Assembly: GCA_947247005.1 (NCBI GenBank)
Contig: OX365947.1
Coordinates: 32,692,760 to 32,756,759, forward strand
Reading direction: 5' to 3'
DNA from: Spisula solida
Taxonomy: Eukaryota; Mollusca; Bivalvia; Venerida; Mactridae
DNA length: 64,000 nt
Translations under genes and position numbers: made by a program
In this document: in pieces, positions 23,531-35,939 of the stretch
Position numbering within the stretch: position 1 is the stretch's first letter
Layout of the letters: each line of letters opens with the position of its first letter
Notes under the pieces: generated by a model
Databases searched by the model: none
Told to the model about the DNA's origin: nothing
What the model saw: only the letters and a program-made list of their open reading frames with translations

Positions 23531-24340
23531 AATTGAAACATATCTTTATTAGCAAATTGAAACATATCTTTATAAGCGAATTGAAACATATCTTTATTAG
23601 CAAATTGAAACATATCTTTATAAGCGAATTGAAACATATCTTTATTAGCAAATTGAAACATATCTTTATTAGCAAATTGAAACATATCTTTATAAGCGAA
23701 TTGAAACATATCTTTATAAGCGAATTGAAACATATCTTTATTAGCAAATTGTAACATATATTTATAAGCGAATTGAAACATATCTTTATTAGCAAATTGA
23801 AACATATCTTTATAAGCGAATTGAAACATATCTTTATTAGCAAATTGAAACATATCTTTATAAGCGAATTGAAACATATCTTTATTAGCAAATTGAAACA
23901 TATCTTTATAAGCGAATTGAAACATATCTTTATTAGCAAATTGAAACATATCTTTATAAGCGAATTGAAACATATCTTTATTAGCAAATTGAAACATATC
24001 TTTATTAGCAAATTGAAACATATCTTTATAAGCGAATTGAAACATATCTTTATAAGCGAATTGAAACATATCTTTATTAGCAAATTGAAACATATATTTA
24101 TAAGCGAATTGAAACATATCTTTATTAGCAAATTGAAACATATCTTTATAAGCGAATTGAAACATATCTTTATTAGCAAATTGAAACATATCTTTATAAG
24201 CGAATTGAAACATATCTTTATTAGCAAATTGAAACATATCTTTATAAGCGAATTGAAACATATCTTTATTAGCAAATTGAAACATATCTTTATAAGCGAA
24301 TTGAAACATATCTTTATAAGCGAATTGAAACATATCTTTC
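23531..24340. repeat. 24-bp minisatellite with 336-bp higher-order repeat
   Basis: There are 33 complete 24-bp units plus a partial one. Units are of two types with the common core AATTGAAACATATCTTTAT and endings TAGCA (A) or AAGCG (B). The order is ABAB, then two successive blocks AABBABABABABAB (units 5-18 and 19-32), then B. The sixth unit of each block (23747-23770 and 24083-24106) shares the rare ATATTTAT change. The array is therefore a 14-unit (336-bp) segment duplicated in tandem. Frames encoding KHIFIS or MFQFAYKD repeats exist on both strands only because the period is a multiple of three. Confidence 0.97.
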
Positions 24341-24699
24341 TGACCTTGCTATACGTATATTATAAACGTATAGACGTATGAGAACCATCAACACCATACC
24401 ACCTGTGCGATATACCAATTCGTGAATTCACACATACATGTATTTACATAATGTGTACAAAGTTGCATTGTTTAATTTTCACCAGCTTTTACAGTATTGA
24501 AATAAGACAATGTGCAGAACACGTGTATCTTTTCTGTTATTAGAGTTACTGCCCGTGTTGTACCATGAAGTGCTGCCATGTGACTTTACTTCTGCTTCAA
24601 AGAACGTCAATACAAAAATGCTACACTAAAAAACCTGAATACCTTTTTTTATTTTCCATAATATTCCTGTGATTATCGACACACCACATATCTAGCTAA

Positions 24700-24860
24700 G
24701 AACGCACTTACCTAACGGAAAATAAATTCCCGATCTGGTCCCGATGACCCCAGGCATGGTTCGACGCACGATTCGAACGTGCGTCACGTGCTCGTTTACC
24801 AGCCGGTAGTTCCAGTCGACAATAGCACAGTTACATGCTGCAGTTAGTTTACATGGTAAA
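24700..24860 (-). mobile_element. tRNA-like SINE candidate
   Basis: On the minus strand the T-arm-like GCACGTTCGAATCGTGC (24782-24766) forms a perfect 5-bp stem with a TTCGAAT loop, preceded by a D-arm-like GCTGGTAAACGAGCACG. The anticodon and acceptor stems do not fold well by eye. It is likely a SINE head or degenerate tRNA-derived sequence. Confidence 0.4.
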
Positions 24861-25489
24861 GTTCACAAGGGAATTAAGAAATTGAAAGAAATTTAAATGT
24901 CACGATTAAAAAATGAAAATCGGGCACGGGTTTTTGAATGCTGGAAAGTAGAGTTTCGCAAATTGACGTCGTTGGACGTTTTGTTTTTTCAAGATCCACT
25001 ATCGTCAGATATGTGAACTCAGTACGTCAATACGTTCATATCCGTCAACTCACCTGCGTGACCGCTTGACAACGTCACATTTGACTTCTTCGCATGTTAA
25101 AAGTATTTGTGATCGGACTATGATGTTTTACGATAACCAGCATATTTATACGATCGCATTCCTATTGACGCCAGTATAGAATGAGATAACAGAATGAAAT
25201 GTGTATATTTCATGTATACATTTTTAAACTCAATTAGAAGTTATAAAAACTTTTTGATCAGTTGTGATGTTCCATTGGCCAACTCGTCTTCTTCTGTGTT
25301 CCATTTTCTATGGTCGTTTATATCACCAGTGTTAATGTGGTGATGAACTGTGTACAAGTAGTTTAAGCTGTCTTCACAGTGCATACTATAGCCTTGACCT
25401 TTCGGTTATGATCGTCCATCCTGATCTGCTACTGTTCATCAGCGAAATATGAGGCTATAGTCATTGTGGTGTATATATATTAACTTTCC

Positions 25490-25700
25490 TCCTAAACTTC
25501 CAAAGCTATACATTGAAACTTCCAACACTTGTTCGCCACCAATACCTGACTCTGTCCTGCGTTTTGGAAGAGTTATGACCCTTGTTTGACTTAGAAAATA
25601 TTTTGGTCAGGTTTTATGTTTCGGTCTACTTTTCCCATTTACTATCAAAGCCATTGCACTTTCATCACTAAAAGCCTTGTTAGCCATCAATACCTTACTC
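25490..25700 (+). repeat. Degenerate copy of the 22.4-23.4 kb repeat unit
   Basis: It shares TGAAACTT-CAACACTTGTT, GAGTTATG(A/C)CCC and TTTTGGTCAGGTTTT-like blocks with the array units of 22431-23426, without the TIR ends. Confidence 0.5.
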
Positions 25701-26610
25701 TGTAAAAAAGCACATGTCCTGCTTTCTGCAAATAAATAAAATTAAACAAGACAAACTCGAAGATGTTTCTACGTTTCAACTTTAATTACAAGTCTTCGTC
25801 CGGAATTCAAACAAATGAATAAACGTCATGTGTTATGACGCCATCTACTTTCTGCAAGGGTTACTGATCTTCTTTACTGTGACACATATCATACGAGCGT
25901 CTGCACTCGCAAGGCAATGTTCTTGTTATTATTATGATCACAGGACTGTCCAAATAGTATATCTGTGTATGCTCTTTTCTATTCAAGCCTTCTGCAAAAT
26001 CAATAACTAGACAATGTATAATATTCTTATTGCTTGGTATAAAGTGAAAGTGTTATCATTTATCATGTTAGTTCAGACTAAGATGACACATCCATTGGAT
26101 CATTGTATGTGCTGGGTTTTATTTCACCTTTGGTCTGACCCTTTACAACTTTATTCTCAACTAGTATATTTGACCCTTAGTATTCTGACCGAGGTTCGTT
26201 TTAAAATTCCTTGAAACTACTGTGAAATGGTAAGAAAGAAAATGCCCTTATCAGATTTAACGTTGTCATTTAATCCCAAGTAAAACAAACCGATGGCGTA
26301 ACCATTTTAGTATCCTATATTGACTACCATTTGACTAAGTATCAAAAGCTCATAATATAACAGGCGTTTTAGATATCATATTTGGCAGATAGTATACTTA
26401 ATCATTGTTTAATGGTATCTCTATGATGTAAATATTGAGTAGCTTATGAGTTAAATTTATTTATTGTCTAAGATGTTTATGTCGATAAAATTAAGATAAT
26501 TCGGATATTTAAAGATCAGTTTATGAAACATTTCACATTCTAGGTTCTTTGATATTTCTTAGAATTTACTCTAATTGAGAGATTGGATGGTTGTTTTTGG
26601 CTTTTTTGAA
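25701..26610. other. Non-coding stretch
   Basis: No gene, tandem repeat or RNA gene was recognised. Confidence 0.45.
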
Positions 26611-26617
26611 AGTGCAA

Positions 26618-26935
26618 TGTGGCAGGTCATCTACAGTAAGACATTCTCTATTTTACGGGATGAGCCACAATGGTGAGATTTTTGTGTGGCGGGTGTGTCA
26701 TTGTGGCAGGTCATCTACAGTAAGACATTCGCTATTTTACGGGATGAGTCATAATGGTGAGATTGTTGCGTGGCGGGTGTGTCATTGTGGCAGGTCATCT
26801 ACAGTAAGACATTCTCTATTTTACGGGATGAGCCACAATGGTGAGATTGTTGTGGGTGTGTCATGTTCTCCTACGACTATGATGTGTGACGGTTGTTGTG
26901 GCAGGTCATCTTCAGTAACACATTCTCTATGTTAG
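26618..26935 (+). repeat. 84-bp tandem repeat, three copies plus one degenerate
   Basis: The block TGTGGCAGGTCATCTACAGT starts at 26618, 26702 and 26786 (84-bp spacing). A diverged fourth copy starts at 26897. The period is a multiple of three, which keeps a 114-codon frame open at 26591-26935; I do not take this as a gene. Confidence 0.9.
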
Positions 26936-26939
26936 GTGG

Positions 26940-27400
26940 ATGAGTCACTTCAGCTACATGTTGCACTAGGTCATCGCTCGTTTCTAGTTTTAATAGGACT
27001 AGGTTCTTATGCATATGTGAATGACGCGATACTATATGTATCGAAATACGTTGCACTAGGTTTTGTAACAATGATGTGTAATATACGAAGGTATGCTTGC
27101 TTGTGTGTTATATGTTTATTGTGTGGGTGTGCGTGTGTTGTGTGTGTGTGAATGTTGTGTGTTTTTATAACAGAATGCTCGATTGATCTGAATTTTTGAT
27201 ATAACAAAACTTAATTCAAGGTCTGATTTAGTCAGCCATTTTTGTTTTCAAATGTCGACTACTCGAGTTAAAGGTAGGATTACGGACCAAAATTCTATAT
27301 GTCAACTATTTGATTTAAAAAAGGCCATGTCAAGTTTTATTTTTCATTTCAATATATCATTTTTGGACCACATACATGTATGCCATACCTTCATCCTTTC
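26940..27400. other. Non-coding stretch with GT-rich tract
   Basis: 27110-27170 is GT-rich (GTGTGTT/GTGCGTG words), which explains the histidine/threonine-rich minus frame there. Nothing else was recognised. Confidence 0.5.
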
Positions 27401-27409
27401 ATTTCAACT

Positions 27410-27760
27410 CATGGGATGCTCCTCCTTTGTCATGTGTAGATACCATTTGACAACAGCCAATACAATATAACTTAAATGTGATGTAGATATCTTTTGGCAA
27501 TAGTCAACACCTTGTTGCTTTCATTTAATTTAGATGTATTTTTACAACAATCAATGCATTCATTGTTGCTTTAATTTGATGCGGATATCATATGACAACA
27601 GTCAATATCTTGCTACATCAATGTAATGTAGATACATTTTTACAACAGTCAATACCTTACTTCCTTAATTTAATGTAGATACATTTTGACAATAGTCAAT
27701 ACCTAATTATCTGAATTGAATTTGCATACTTTTTGACAAAAGCTAATTAATACCTTACTA
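27410..27760 (+). repeat. Degenerate minisatellite, units about 50-60 bp
   Basis: Recurrent blocks of (G/A)ATGTAGATA-C followed by TTTTGACAA-AGTCAATACCTTA occur five or six times. They are similar in theme to, but shorter than, the units from 27.9 kb onward and may be their older edge. Confidence 0.6.
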
Positions 27761-27899
27761 ATTTTATTTAAGAAAACTGATGATAGCTTTCTCTGGGAAA
27801 TTCTTCTTCCTTTCATATATTATACCAACTGCCGTTTTCTATTCTACTCGCCAAACGATGTTTGCCAACAGCCAAGATATACCTCGTTTGATTTGATAA

Positions 27900-29460
27900 A
27901 CTGAAGGACATGTTCTTCTATCCCCTCTCGATAACACTTGTCAATGGATCAATACATTCCTCCATACATTTGCTAAAACGATGGCGAGTTTTCATCTGTC
28001 CTCTCTAGATAACATTTGACCATAGCGAATACATCTCTCCTGTCATGTACAAAACAATAATGAGTTTTCTTCTGTCCTCTCTAGATAACATTTGACCAAT
28101 GCGAATATATTTTTCAAGCCAAGCACAAAACTATGGTCGTTTTCTTCTGTCGACTCAAGATAACATTTGACCATTGCGAATACATTTCTCATGTCATGTG
28201 CAAAACGATGGCCGTTTTCTTCTGTTCTCTCTAGATATCATTTGACCATTGCGAAAACATTTTTTCCGTCATGAACAAAACGATGGTCATTTTCTTATGT
28301 CTTCTCTACATAATATTTCACAATTGCGAATACATTTCCCATGTCAAGCACACAATTATAGCCGTTTTCTACTGTCCTTTCTATATAACATTTGAGCATT
28401 GCGAATACATTTCTCATGTCAGGCACAAAACGATTATCGTTTTCTTCTGTCCTCTCAAGATAACATTTGACCATTGCAAATACATTTTTCATGTCAGGCA
28501 CAAAACGATGGTCGTTTTGTCCGCCCCTATCAATAAGAGTTGACAATTGTTTTATTCTGTCCTCTCCAGATAACATTCGACCATTGCGAATACATTTCTC
28601 ATGTCAAGCACGAAACGATAGTCGTTTTCTTCTGTCCTCTCAAGATAACATTGGATTATTGCGAATACATTTGTCATGTCAAGCACATAACGATGGTCGT
28701 TTTCTTCTGTCCTATGTAGATAACATTTGACCATGGCTAATACATTTCTTCCGTCATGTACAAAACGGTGGCCATTTTATTCTGTCTTCTCTATATAACA
28801 TTTGAGCATTGCGAATACATTTCTCATGTCAGGCACAAAACGATTATCGTTTTCTTCTGTCCTCTCAAGATAACATTTGACCATTGCAAATACATTTTTC
28901 ATGTCAGGCACAAAACGATGGTCGTTTTGTCCGCCCCTATCAATAAGAGTTGACAATTATTTATTCTGTCCTCTCCAGATAACATTCGACCATTGCGAAT
29001 ACATTTTTCATGTCAAGCACGAAACGATAGTCGTTTTCTTCTGTCCTCTCAAGATAACATTGGATTATTGCGAAAACATTTTTCATGTCAAGCACATAAC
29101 GATGGTCGTTTTCTTCTGTCCTATGTAGATAACATTTGACCATGGCTAATACATTTATTCCGTCATGTACAAAACGGTGGCCATTTTATTCTGTCTTCTC
29201 TATATAACATTTGACCATTGCAAATACATTTCTCATGTCAACGACAAAAAGATGGTCGTTGTTTTCTGTCCTCTATAAATAACATTTGAACAATACGAAT
29301 ACAATTCTCCTGCCATGTTCAGAACGATGGTCGTTTTCCCTGTCCTTCTTAGATAATATTTGAGCATTGCGAATACATTTCGTGCGTCACGTACAAAGCG
29401 GTGGTTGATTTCTTCTGTCCTCGTCAGAAAACATTTGAAAATACTTGTTACATGTCTATA
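27900..29460 (+). repeat. 74-76-bp minisatellite with a 410-bp duplication
   Basis: Units share GATAACATTTGACCATTGCG, AATACATTTCTCATGTCA, CACAAAACGATGGTCGTTTT and CTTCTGTCCTCTC, with starts about 74-76 bp apart from 28008 on. Within it 28381-28790 and 28791-29199 are almost identical 410-bp multi-unit blocks. Many 60-93-codon frames on both strands here are repeat by-products. Confidence 0.9.
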
Positions 29461-29469
29461 TAATATTTA

Positions 29470-30630
29470 AAAGTATTGAAAATAAGTATGCTTATTTCAT
29501 TTAATTAATTTATTGGGGATCTGTTTTGTCCTTTCAAGATAATATTTTAGTACAGCCAATGCAATCCGTATGACTGGTGATTTCTTCTCACGGTCCTCTC
29601 TAGGTAACATTTGATGATAACGGATATATTTCTCTTTCTCCATTTATCTAATGTCCTCCCATTTCATTGATGGTATCGCGTGTATATGTGCACGTTAAAG
29701 AGCCAAAGGTTCTATCCGGAAAGAGCCGCGCAATTCCACCAGAATTCCTTGCATCACACAATTTTCTGTTCCCTCGAAGTCATTGGCCATTCTGGCAGGA
29801 AAAAACGATTGACCACGCACTAACGACTGTCTCATTGGAACGCACAAAACAAGCAGCATGGAAAATGTGGTATTGTAGATGTTTCTGTTTTGGTTGGTGT
29901 ATAGTACAATCTCATACATTTCAATCACACAACCTATGGTTTGGTTTCTTTTTATATACAATAAAAGTCTCCTGTATTCGGATATTCGGTCTCATCTCTA
30001 CTAATTAAGCTCTAAGCTCTAATAACAAAATACCTGTAGCAACAAGTGCAAACCGAATACAAAGCTCTCACAATTTACATGATATCTCATTCATAGTTTA
30101 CCACAGGTGACCGTGTCGTGATGTATCTAACTTCTATACTGTATTATTTTAAAAAGGTCAATATATGTTTCAATTCTCGTAAACAACGTTTGTGACATTC
30201 CAATTATTTCGAAAGTTTCTCGAAACGAAAACTACCTCGACTCATGTCCCAAGAGGAATACTTGCGTTGCACTTAAGTGTCAACCGCATTAAAATTGGTC
30301 TTATATTCGGCGAACTAGGTCGCGTTTTGTACTTTGACCATCTCAGATATTTTTTTTCAAAATTATGAGTACGAAACGGATGGTGATGGAAAAGGAGACA
30401 GTGCTTATCAACTGAACCACATTCTATGAGTACTATATCAATGCAAATAATACATCTTTGATCTAAGCTACATGTATTTTGTTTATGAGCAACGTAGATC
30501 TACTGTCAGAGAGTCAAAGAAAATGAAATATAACAATGCTAGACGAAACACCACACGGAGAAAGTTTTTAAACAACTACTAAATTATATGAAATAATGCC
30601 AAGTAATATGCCATCAATTATGCCAGTTTG
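29470..30630. other. Non-coding stretch
   Basis: A 113-codon plus frame (29667-30008) overlaps an 88-codon minus frame (29695-29961). Neither shows a domain I recognise. The motif GTGCACGTTAAAGAGCC at about 29687-29704 recalls a short sequence common in mollusc interspersed repeats, so this may be old repeat DNA. Confidence 0.4.
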
Positions 30631-30635
30631 AATTG

Positions 30636-30665
30636 TACGAGGGATGTTCAATATATACACGCAGA
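30636..30665 (+). mobile_element. Solo mariner-type end
   Basis: TA followed by CGAGGGATGTTCAATATATA resembles the ends of 7897-8727. I found no inverted partner downstream, so this is a truncated copy or a coincidental match. Confidence 0.35.
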
Positions 30666-30807
30666 AAATACTCTCATTTCTATTATAATCACTGTAAGCC
30701 TACATCACAGTCTGAACATTTCAAATTGATTCACCATTTATCATAAGATCTGTTCATCTATGCTACTGATATGAAGCTTTTTTAAAACATATAATGATTA
30801 TACTATC

Positions 30808-30850
30808 ATAGCGAATAGTGGAGTGCGCTGTTCGTTGACAGCTCTTGTTG
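30808..30850 (+). repeat. Solo right end of the 22.4-23.4 kb TIR repeat
   Basis: GCGAATAGTGGAGTGCGC and then GACAGCTCTTGTT parallel 23387-23426 (GCGAATAGTCGAGCGCGC, then GATAGCTCTTGTA). No left end was found nearby. Confidence 0.55.
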
Positions 30851-32570
30851 ACTATTGGGCTGCCATGAGGACATACATGTTCTTGTTTTACAAATATCTC
30901 TTTCTGATTTCGTCTTCGTTTTTCAGGTTTCGTGACATTGAGACAAACTGTGGTGTAGTTTCATCGAAGTGGTCACTTACCGTAAGTCATTTGATATGAA
31001 CATAGTAACGCAAATCTTAAATAGTCCAGTAAAAATAGTCCAAAAATGGGCCAAACCCAAAACAAATTGTAGCAGAAACAAATTATGCACCAATGTCAAG
31101 TGTAAACATGTAAAGATTTCATTTCGCATACTCGTTTACTCGATCGAGTATGGTTGAAAATAAAAAGTTCAAAAAGAAAATGCTTAAACTCGGAAAATGC
31201 ATTAAAATTGTTATTGATAGTTTGCAGGACCTTGTGTTAATTCAAATTACAGAACTCAACGTCGTGAACTGCAATCTGATACTGAAGAAACGACGCGTTT
31301 ATTAAGTGATTCCCGACTCTTCAGTAGAGTGGAAGTTTAGAAATCGGTGTAAATTAAAGACGTATTGAAAGCGCCTGACTACCATGATGAAATAGTACGA
31401 AAAACTTATAATTGATGTGTCAGCATGTTCTCATGTCTTAAAATCGCGAATTTACTGTGTAGTTATTACTATAATTATTATACTATAATAAGCTTGCAGA
31501 ATAAAGGTATAGCTGAAATTTTTTGTGCCATTTATTCCAAACGCTGAAACACCAACACTCGCGAATACTAGCTACAACGTATGTGAAACGTAATATAATG
31601 CGCCCACAAAATTGTATCCAAGTTTTAATATTTGTTTAGCAAGCAACCCGACTACATTAGAGGAAGGTTCTTTGCATTTATTTCGTAAGAATATAGAATA
31701 GCTAATGCAAAAGAGCATATAGCTAAAACTGGGTTCATCATTAAATATACACATTTTTCAAAAACATATTATCGCGAAAACTGGATACAACGTATTCAAA
31801 ACGTTGAATGATTTTGTAAACTCTCCCGGTTTTCGGCATTGGCGAAATCACTAAAGTGTCAATAAAAAAAATCTAGCCGAGCAACTCCCATGAAATTTGG
31901 GATAAAATTTCTATTATAGTTACCCTACTAGTTGCATGTACGAAAACAGTATGTTGTTCAACTATTATTTCCGTATAACTTAAAAATGAAAAATCAAATA
32001 TTTTAAAATATCATTTAAAATACATATAACAAACGTTATCGTGTGATTCCGTATATACGAACTTTTGTGCATGCCAAGTTTCATGTAATTAAATGTCAAA
32101 CTTTTTCGGTGAAATGCAAATATCAGTTTTTTGGGTGTTCCCCCAAATCAAAAAATGTCTTGAAAACTAGCCGAGCAAAACTGTTATTGGTTTGCACAAT
32201 CACTATCATGAGTGTGTTCTTCATAAAAATCGGGTGTTTGATACCTCTTGTACAGAAAACAATAAGAGTTGGGAATCACCTTAAACAGTATGAATATACA
32301 AATATTTGCATGGAAAACATTCATCAAGAAGTATGCATCAAATCGGTTGGCAATAGTGATCATTTTAAGGTCAAGGTCATTTCCAGGTCAAATTACTAGT
32401 ACGAAAAAAGTTATTAAGGTGGAACCACACTAAATAAAAATTTTAAGATTTACATACAAATTTGGTATCACAGTAAACTTTGATATAATCCCAATTCAAC
32501 ATCGCGTCTTATATATCCGTACTTATTTAATGCTAACTGATGAGATATGGAGTTCTATCAGTGAAATAAA
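30851..32570. other. Non-coding; one block shared with 35.46 kb
   Basis: 30905-30975 resembles 35463-35535 (TCTTCGTTTTTCAGG, TTGACATTGAGA versus GTGACATTGAGA, TCATCGAA-TGG). The 118-codon plus frame at 32043-32399 contains no domain I recognise and lies in AT-rich DNA. No gene is called. Confidence 0.45.
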
Positions 32571-32574
32571 ACCT

Positions 32575-32614
32575 ATATCAGTCACTGGTTATCACCTACA
32601 ATGTGACTGATATA
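32575..32614. repeat. 12-bp-arm hairpin
   Basis: TATATCAGTCAC and GTGACTGATATA are perfect inverted arms around a 16-nt loop. Confidence 0.8.
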
Positions 32615-32929
32615 AGCTCCGCCCCCTCACAGGGACTACTTTAATTTACCAAAATCTTAACACTAAAATGTCTGTAACTTTTTTTATTACTGAACGGAAA
32701 CATGTCATGTGGGGGTTTTTATTCTTAGTTAGACCATTTCCTTCAAGTTGGTGTATGATTTAATTTCAAAATTCTCAAAAAAGTCGTTTTCACCTATTCA
32801 CCATAATCTAAGATGGTGGATTTTGAAGTGAAAAATATGAATGGAATAACATATTCATACGTAGCCTAACCACAGTGGTAATTTGGCATAAATAGTACCA
32901 GTTTTGACACCATAAAAGCATTAAATAAA

Positions 32930-33094
32930 TAGAATATTTGTTTGTTTTGATTGAATATGGCTAATAATCTCATCTTGTAGTGATAAAATTTTAATATTTT
33001 CACTCGCGCTACGCGCTCTTGAAAATATTGAATTTTATCACTACACGATGAGATATAAACCATATTCAATCAAAACAAACAAATATCCTCTATG
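32930..33094. mobile_element. Palindromic MITE with GCGCTACGCGC core
   Basis: The two arms of roughly 72 bp are near-perfect inverted copies: AATATTTGTTTGTTTTGATT at the left and its complement at the right, through CTCATC(T/G)TGTAGTGATAAA to ATATTTTC. They meet at a short GC core, CTCGCGCTACGCGCTC. The whole can fold into one long hairpin. No target duplication was fixed. The 67-codon minus frame across it is incidental. Confidence 0.85.
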
Positions 33095-33595
33095 TATTCC
33101 CATGACGTTACTTTGACGTCGTGAAGTTACCAAGGGAAACGTTGTTCGTGGTAGGCTAAGGAACCCATGAATAGGGCATATATATAAGGGCTTAATTAGT
33201 ACACGACATGTAAATAGTTGGTACCATTATGTAACTGCGATTCGTGTCAGGTAATAATATATACACTAAATCTAATATCGTGGTAACAAAGATAGGAACA
33301 CGTCGTGTCTGGAATTTTGTGCTTTTGACATTTTATTTTAAAAATTTAATTCGTCAAAAAATGTTTGAATTTTATTATGTTGTAATCTTGCATGCCTGTA
33401 ACAACATATCAAATTTAAAATAAAAAAACTTATCTCGCGAAACTCGATCAATATAGTTTTTAAGTTGTATATTACGCATAGAAATAACGTAATTTTCTCT
33501 TTGACAACGTCGTAGTGTCAATTGATATTGTTTTCTGTGCTTCACACGGTGCTGGACAAAACAGCACAGCTGCTGACAAAGGTCTTATATGTTTG
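33095..33595. other. Non-coding stretch
   Basis: No gene or repeat of note was seen. Confidence 0.45.
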
Positions 33596-33598
33596 ATG

Positions 33599-34100
33599 TA
33601 ATAATAATAATAATAATAACGTCTTTATTTTCTGTGGATAACATAATTGGCAAACCAATTTTCATTATGGTCCACAATAACAATAGAGATATATGTACAA
33701 GTTTATGCAATGACAATATTTACAACAATACGTAATTTAAATTACATAGGTAAAAGTATGCATATTAACGCCTGAAGCAGATATTCGGGTGAAAACAGTC
33801 ATAAACAACAATTTTGATATTATAATTTTTAAATGTACTGGCAATAATTATGAAATACCCGTAAATTTCCACTTTAAATATTTGCTTATAAATGAGGAAA
33901 TTGTACTAGCAGTTTGCACTGATTTTGGTAGATTATTCCACACTTTTGCACCGGAATAATGTGTGTGAAAAAGTAGAACAATCTGTTCAATTGGGATAAT
34001 ATAGAATACATTTGTTTTGCTAGGCAACACAAAAATACGATAAAGGGGCTTTTTATGCCAATAACATATAAGAAAATATGTTGCCATATTAACCAAAATA
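33599..34100 (-). mobile_element. 3' end of a LINE, 5' truncated
   Basis: An (ATT)n-type tail at 33599-33619 (minus strand, preceded by AATAAAGACG) ends an element. Its minus frame, 34096-33848, encodes a LINE ORF2 C-terminus: HYSGAKVWNNLPKSVQTAST followed by a phenylalanine/lysine-rich end and a normal stop. The WN-LP motif and the following short helix are typical of CR1/L2/RTE-like elements. Only about 500 bp remain. Confidence 0.75.
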
Positions 34101-34109
34101 ATTTATTTT

Positions 34110-35850
34110 CACTTAAATGTCCATAGGCTTATTAGTATGCACTAAAAATTAAAACCATTTTTTCTCTTTAAGCATTGTTATAGTGTTTGTGATGCTACAA
34201 TATGTACACACCAATACTTCGTTTAATGTCCCGTCCCTTCAAATTGATGTAGCAATAAAAATATTAAAAACTTATTAATATTAAAGAGAATGGTGTTAAA
34301 ATCTTTATCAACAAAAACAAACTTTTGAATAAATAGATTGTAACAGTTGTTGTTCTCCATTTTAGCCTCATTAGCCTTTGGCACCACCCTCAGTGGCATT
34401 TTGACACACCGAACATTCATGACAGTTTTTACATTTATTTCTAGATAATTAAAAAAACAATAATGGCATCATTTTATTTTATTTTATTTTATTTAGGCCG
34501 AATTCAACGAACATTTAAGAATTGTGTGAGATTTTTTGCGGCGATTTTGTTCTGTTTAGACATAAATACATGTAACAGAATGGTCATCTCGTAGTCGGAG
34601 GTCATCGGACAATTAGGAAGGATAATCACAAACTTTTGACTGTTAGTCGATCGCAAACAAACTACTTAACAGGATGGTAGAGAACGGAAGAATTTTCCGC
34701 AACATTCTCTTAATTCTTTCAATGGCATCATATTGAGCTCGGGACGACCTTAAACAATTAACAATCAAGCAGTGCTGTTGGGTTTATACGTAATGTTTGA
34801 CAATTATTATAGTTAATTACTTTGCCTTTTCAAATATGTCCCATATCATGTTTGACATACGAAAGTAATATTCACGATGCATCGTTTCACTTTTGACGTG
34901 CCGTCTTAGCTGAACAAATATGGCTTGCCGTCTTGTTCAATCTGTTCGCCCGACACGTATTAAAATGAGTGTCTTGACGTCCAAAACTATCCAGTCACTG
35001 TTCACTGGCGGATATATCGACAATGTTGATGAATTTTCAATTGGCTTGCCGCCTATGCACTTCATTTTGGACGTGGTCTGGCATTTGCCTCGAATGTTAG
35101 ACAAACGTAAACCCTTGGTGAGGAATGTATTAACAACCAGGGGATAGTGTACACTTTTCCCCTTAGCATCGGCTATATTTCGTCAAAATCGAATAAAAAA
35201 TAGAATACTTACAGGTCTTTTTTAGCTCTGAGTCGACTTTATTTGGCTGCCAGTCTTACCCAAAAATGACGTCACAAAACCATGTGGTATGGCCGCACTG
35301 AAGTGGCAACTAAGCAGGTTACAACTGGTCAAGGTCACAATTCACTATTCATTAACGCGGTGGGGGATTATAGCCGTCTTTTGGACTGCCTTGTCCATTT
35401 ATGTATGATTCAACCGACTAGCACATGTTTTGTGTATTCATACAATCCTTGCATGTTTATTACTGATTCAATCTTCGTTTTTCAGGCTTCTTGACATTGA
35501 GAAAAAAACAATGATACAGTGTCATCGAATTGGTAAGTCAGCCCTGTTGATATGAAACATACATTACAAACATATTTAATTCGACATTCAAACTCAATAA
35601 AAACCATTATAAAGTTCAACAGTCCATTAAAGTTCCTTTAACTGTGACTTCAAAAACAATGACACTACATTTAGTCCATTTTCAAACATGAGTGCTTTTG
35701 ACCGACCGAATGTACATTTGCCCCCTCCCCCGATCATTGAGTTGCAAGTCGACTGTTACAAGGCGCCGCTGACAGCCACAGTACATTGGCTCACGGACCC
35801 ATTAATACACCTGGGTGAAGTGGAGCAATGTAAATGATTACTTTGCTCAA
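34110..35850. other. Non-coding stretch with short repeats
   Basis: A short (TTTTA)n tract lies at about 34470-34493. 35153-35303 resembles 20533-20670 and 35463-35535 resembles 30905-30975. Plus frames at 34920-35147 and 35282-35494 have no recognised domains. Confidence 0.45.
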
Positions 35851-35931
35851 TAGAAATTGACAAGTGGCACAGACGGGGATCGAATCCGGAACCTCTTGAT
35901 CCTGAAGCACTCGCCCTACACCTAGGGCACG
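35755..35931 (-). mobile_element. tRNA-derived SINE
   Basis: Minus-strand head: GTGCCCTAGGTGTAGGGC (35931-35914), an A-box-containing region, and GGATTCGATCCC (35887-35876), a B box. The body continues with GTGCCACTTG and CACTTCACCCAGGTGTATT. The head differs from the SINEs at 12.6, 48.1 and 54.1 kb. Confidence 0.65.
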
Positions 35932-35939
35932 TTATAATA

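Noticed and set aside
23531..24340. CRISPR-like regular array
   Set aside because: Units are contiguous with no unique spacers, and the DNA is eukaryotic.
23472..24381. Open frames of 73-269 codons encoding KHIFISEL and MFQFAYKD repeats
   Set aside because: The 24-bp period is a multiple of three, so frames stay open on both strands; no flanking coding features.
29667..30008. 113-codon plus-strand frame as a possible gene
   Set aside because: An 88-codon frame overlaps it on the other strand, no domain is recognisable, and it begins in repeat-like DNA.
32043..32399. 118-codon plus-strand frame
   Set aside because: AT-rich, no motif, no splice or promoter support; length is within chance for the window.
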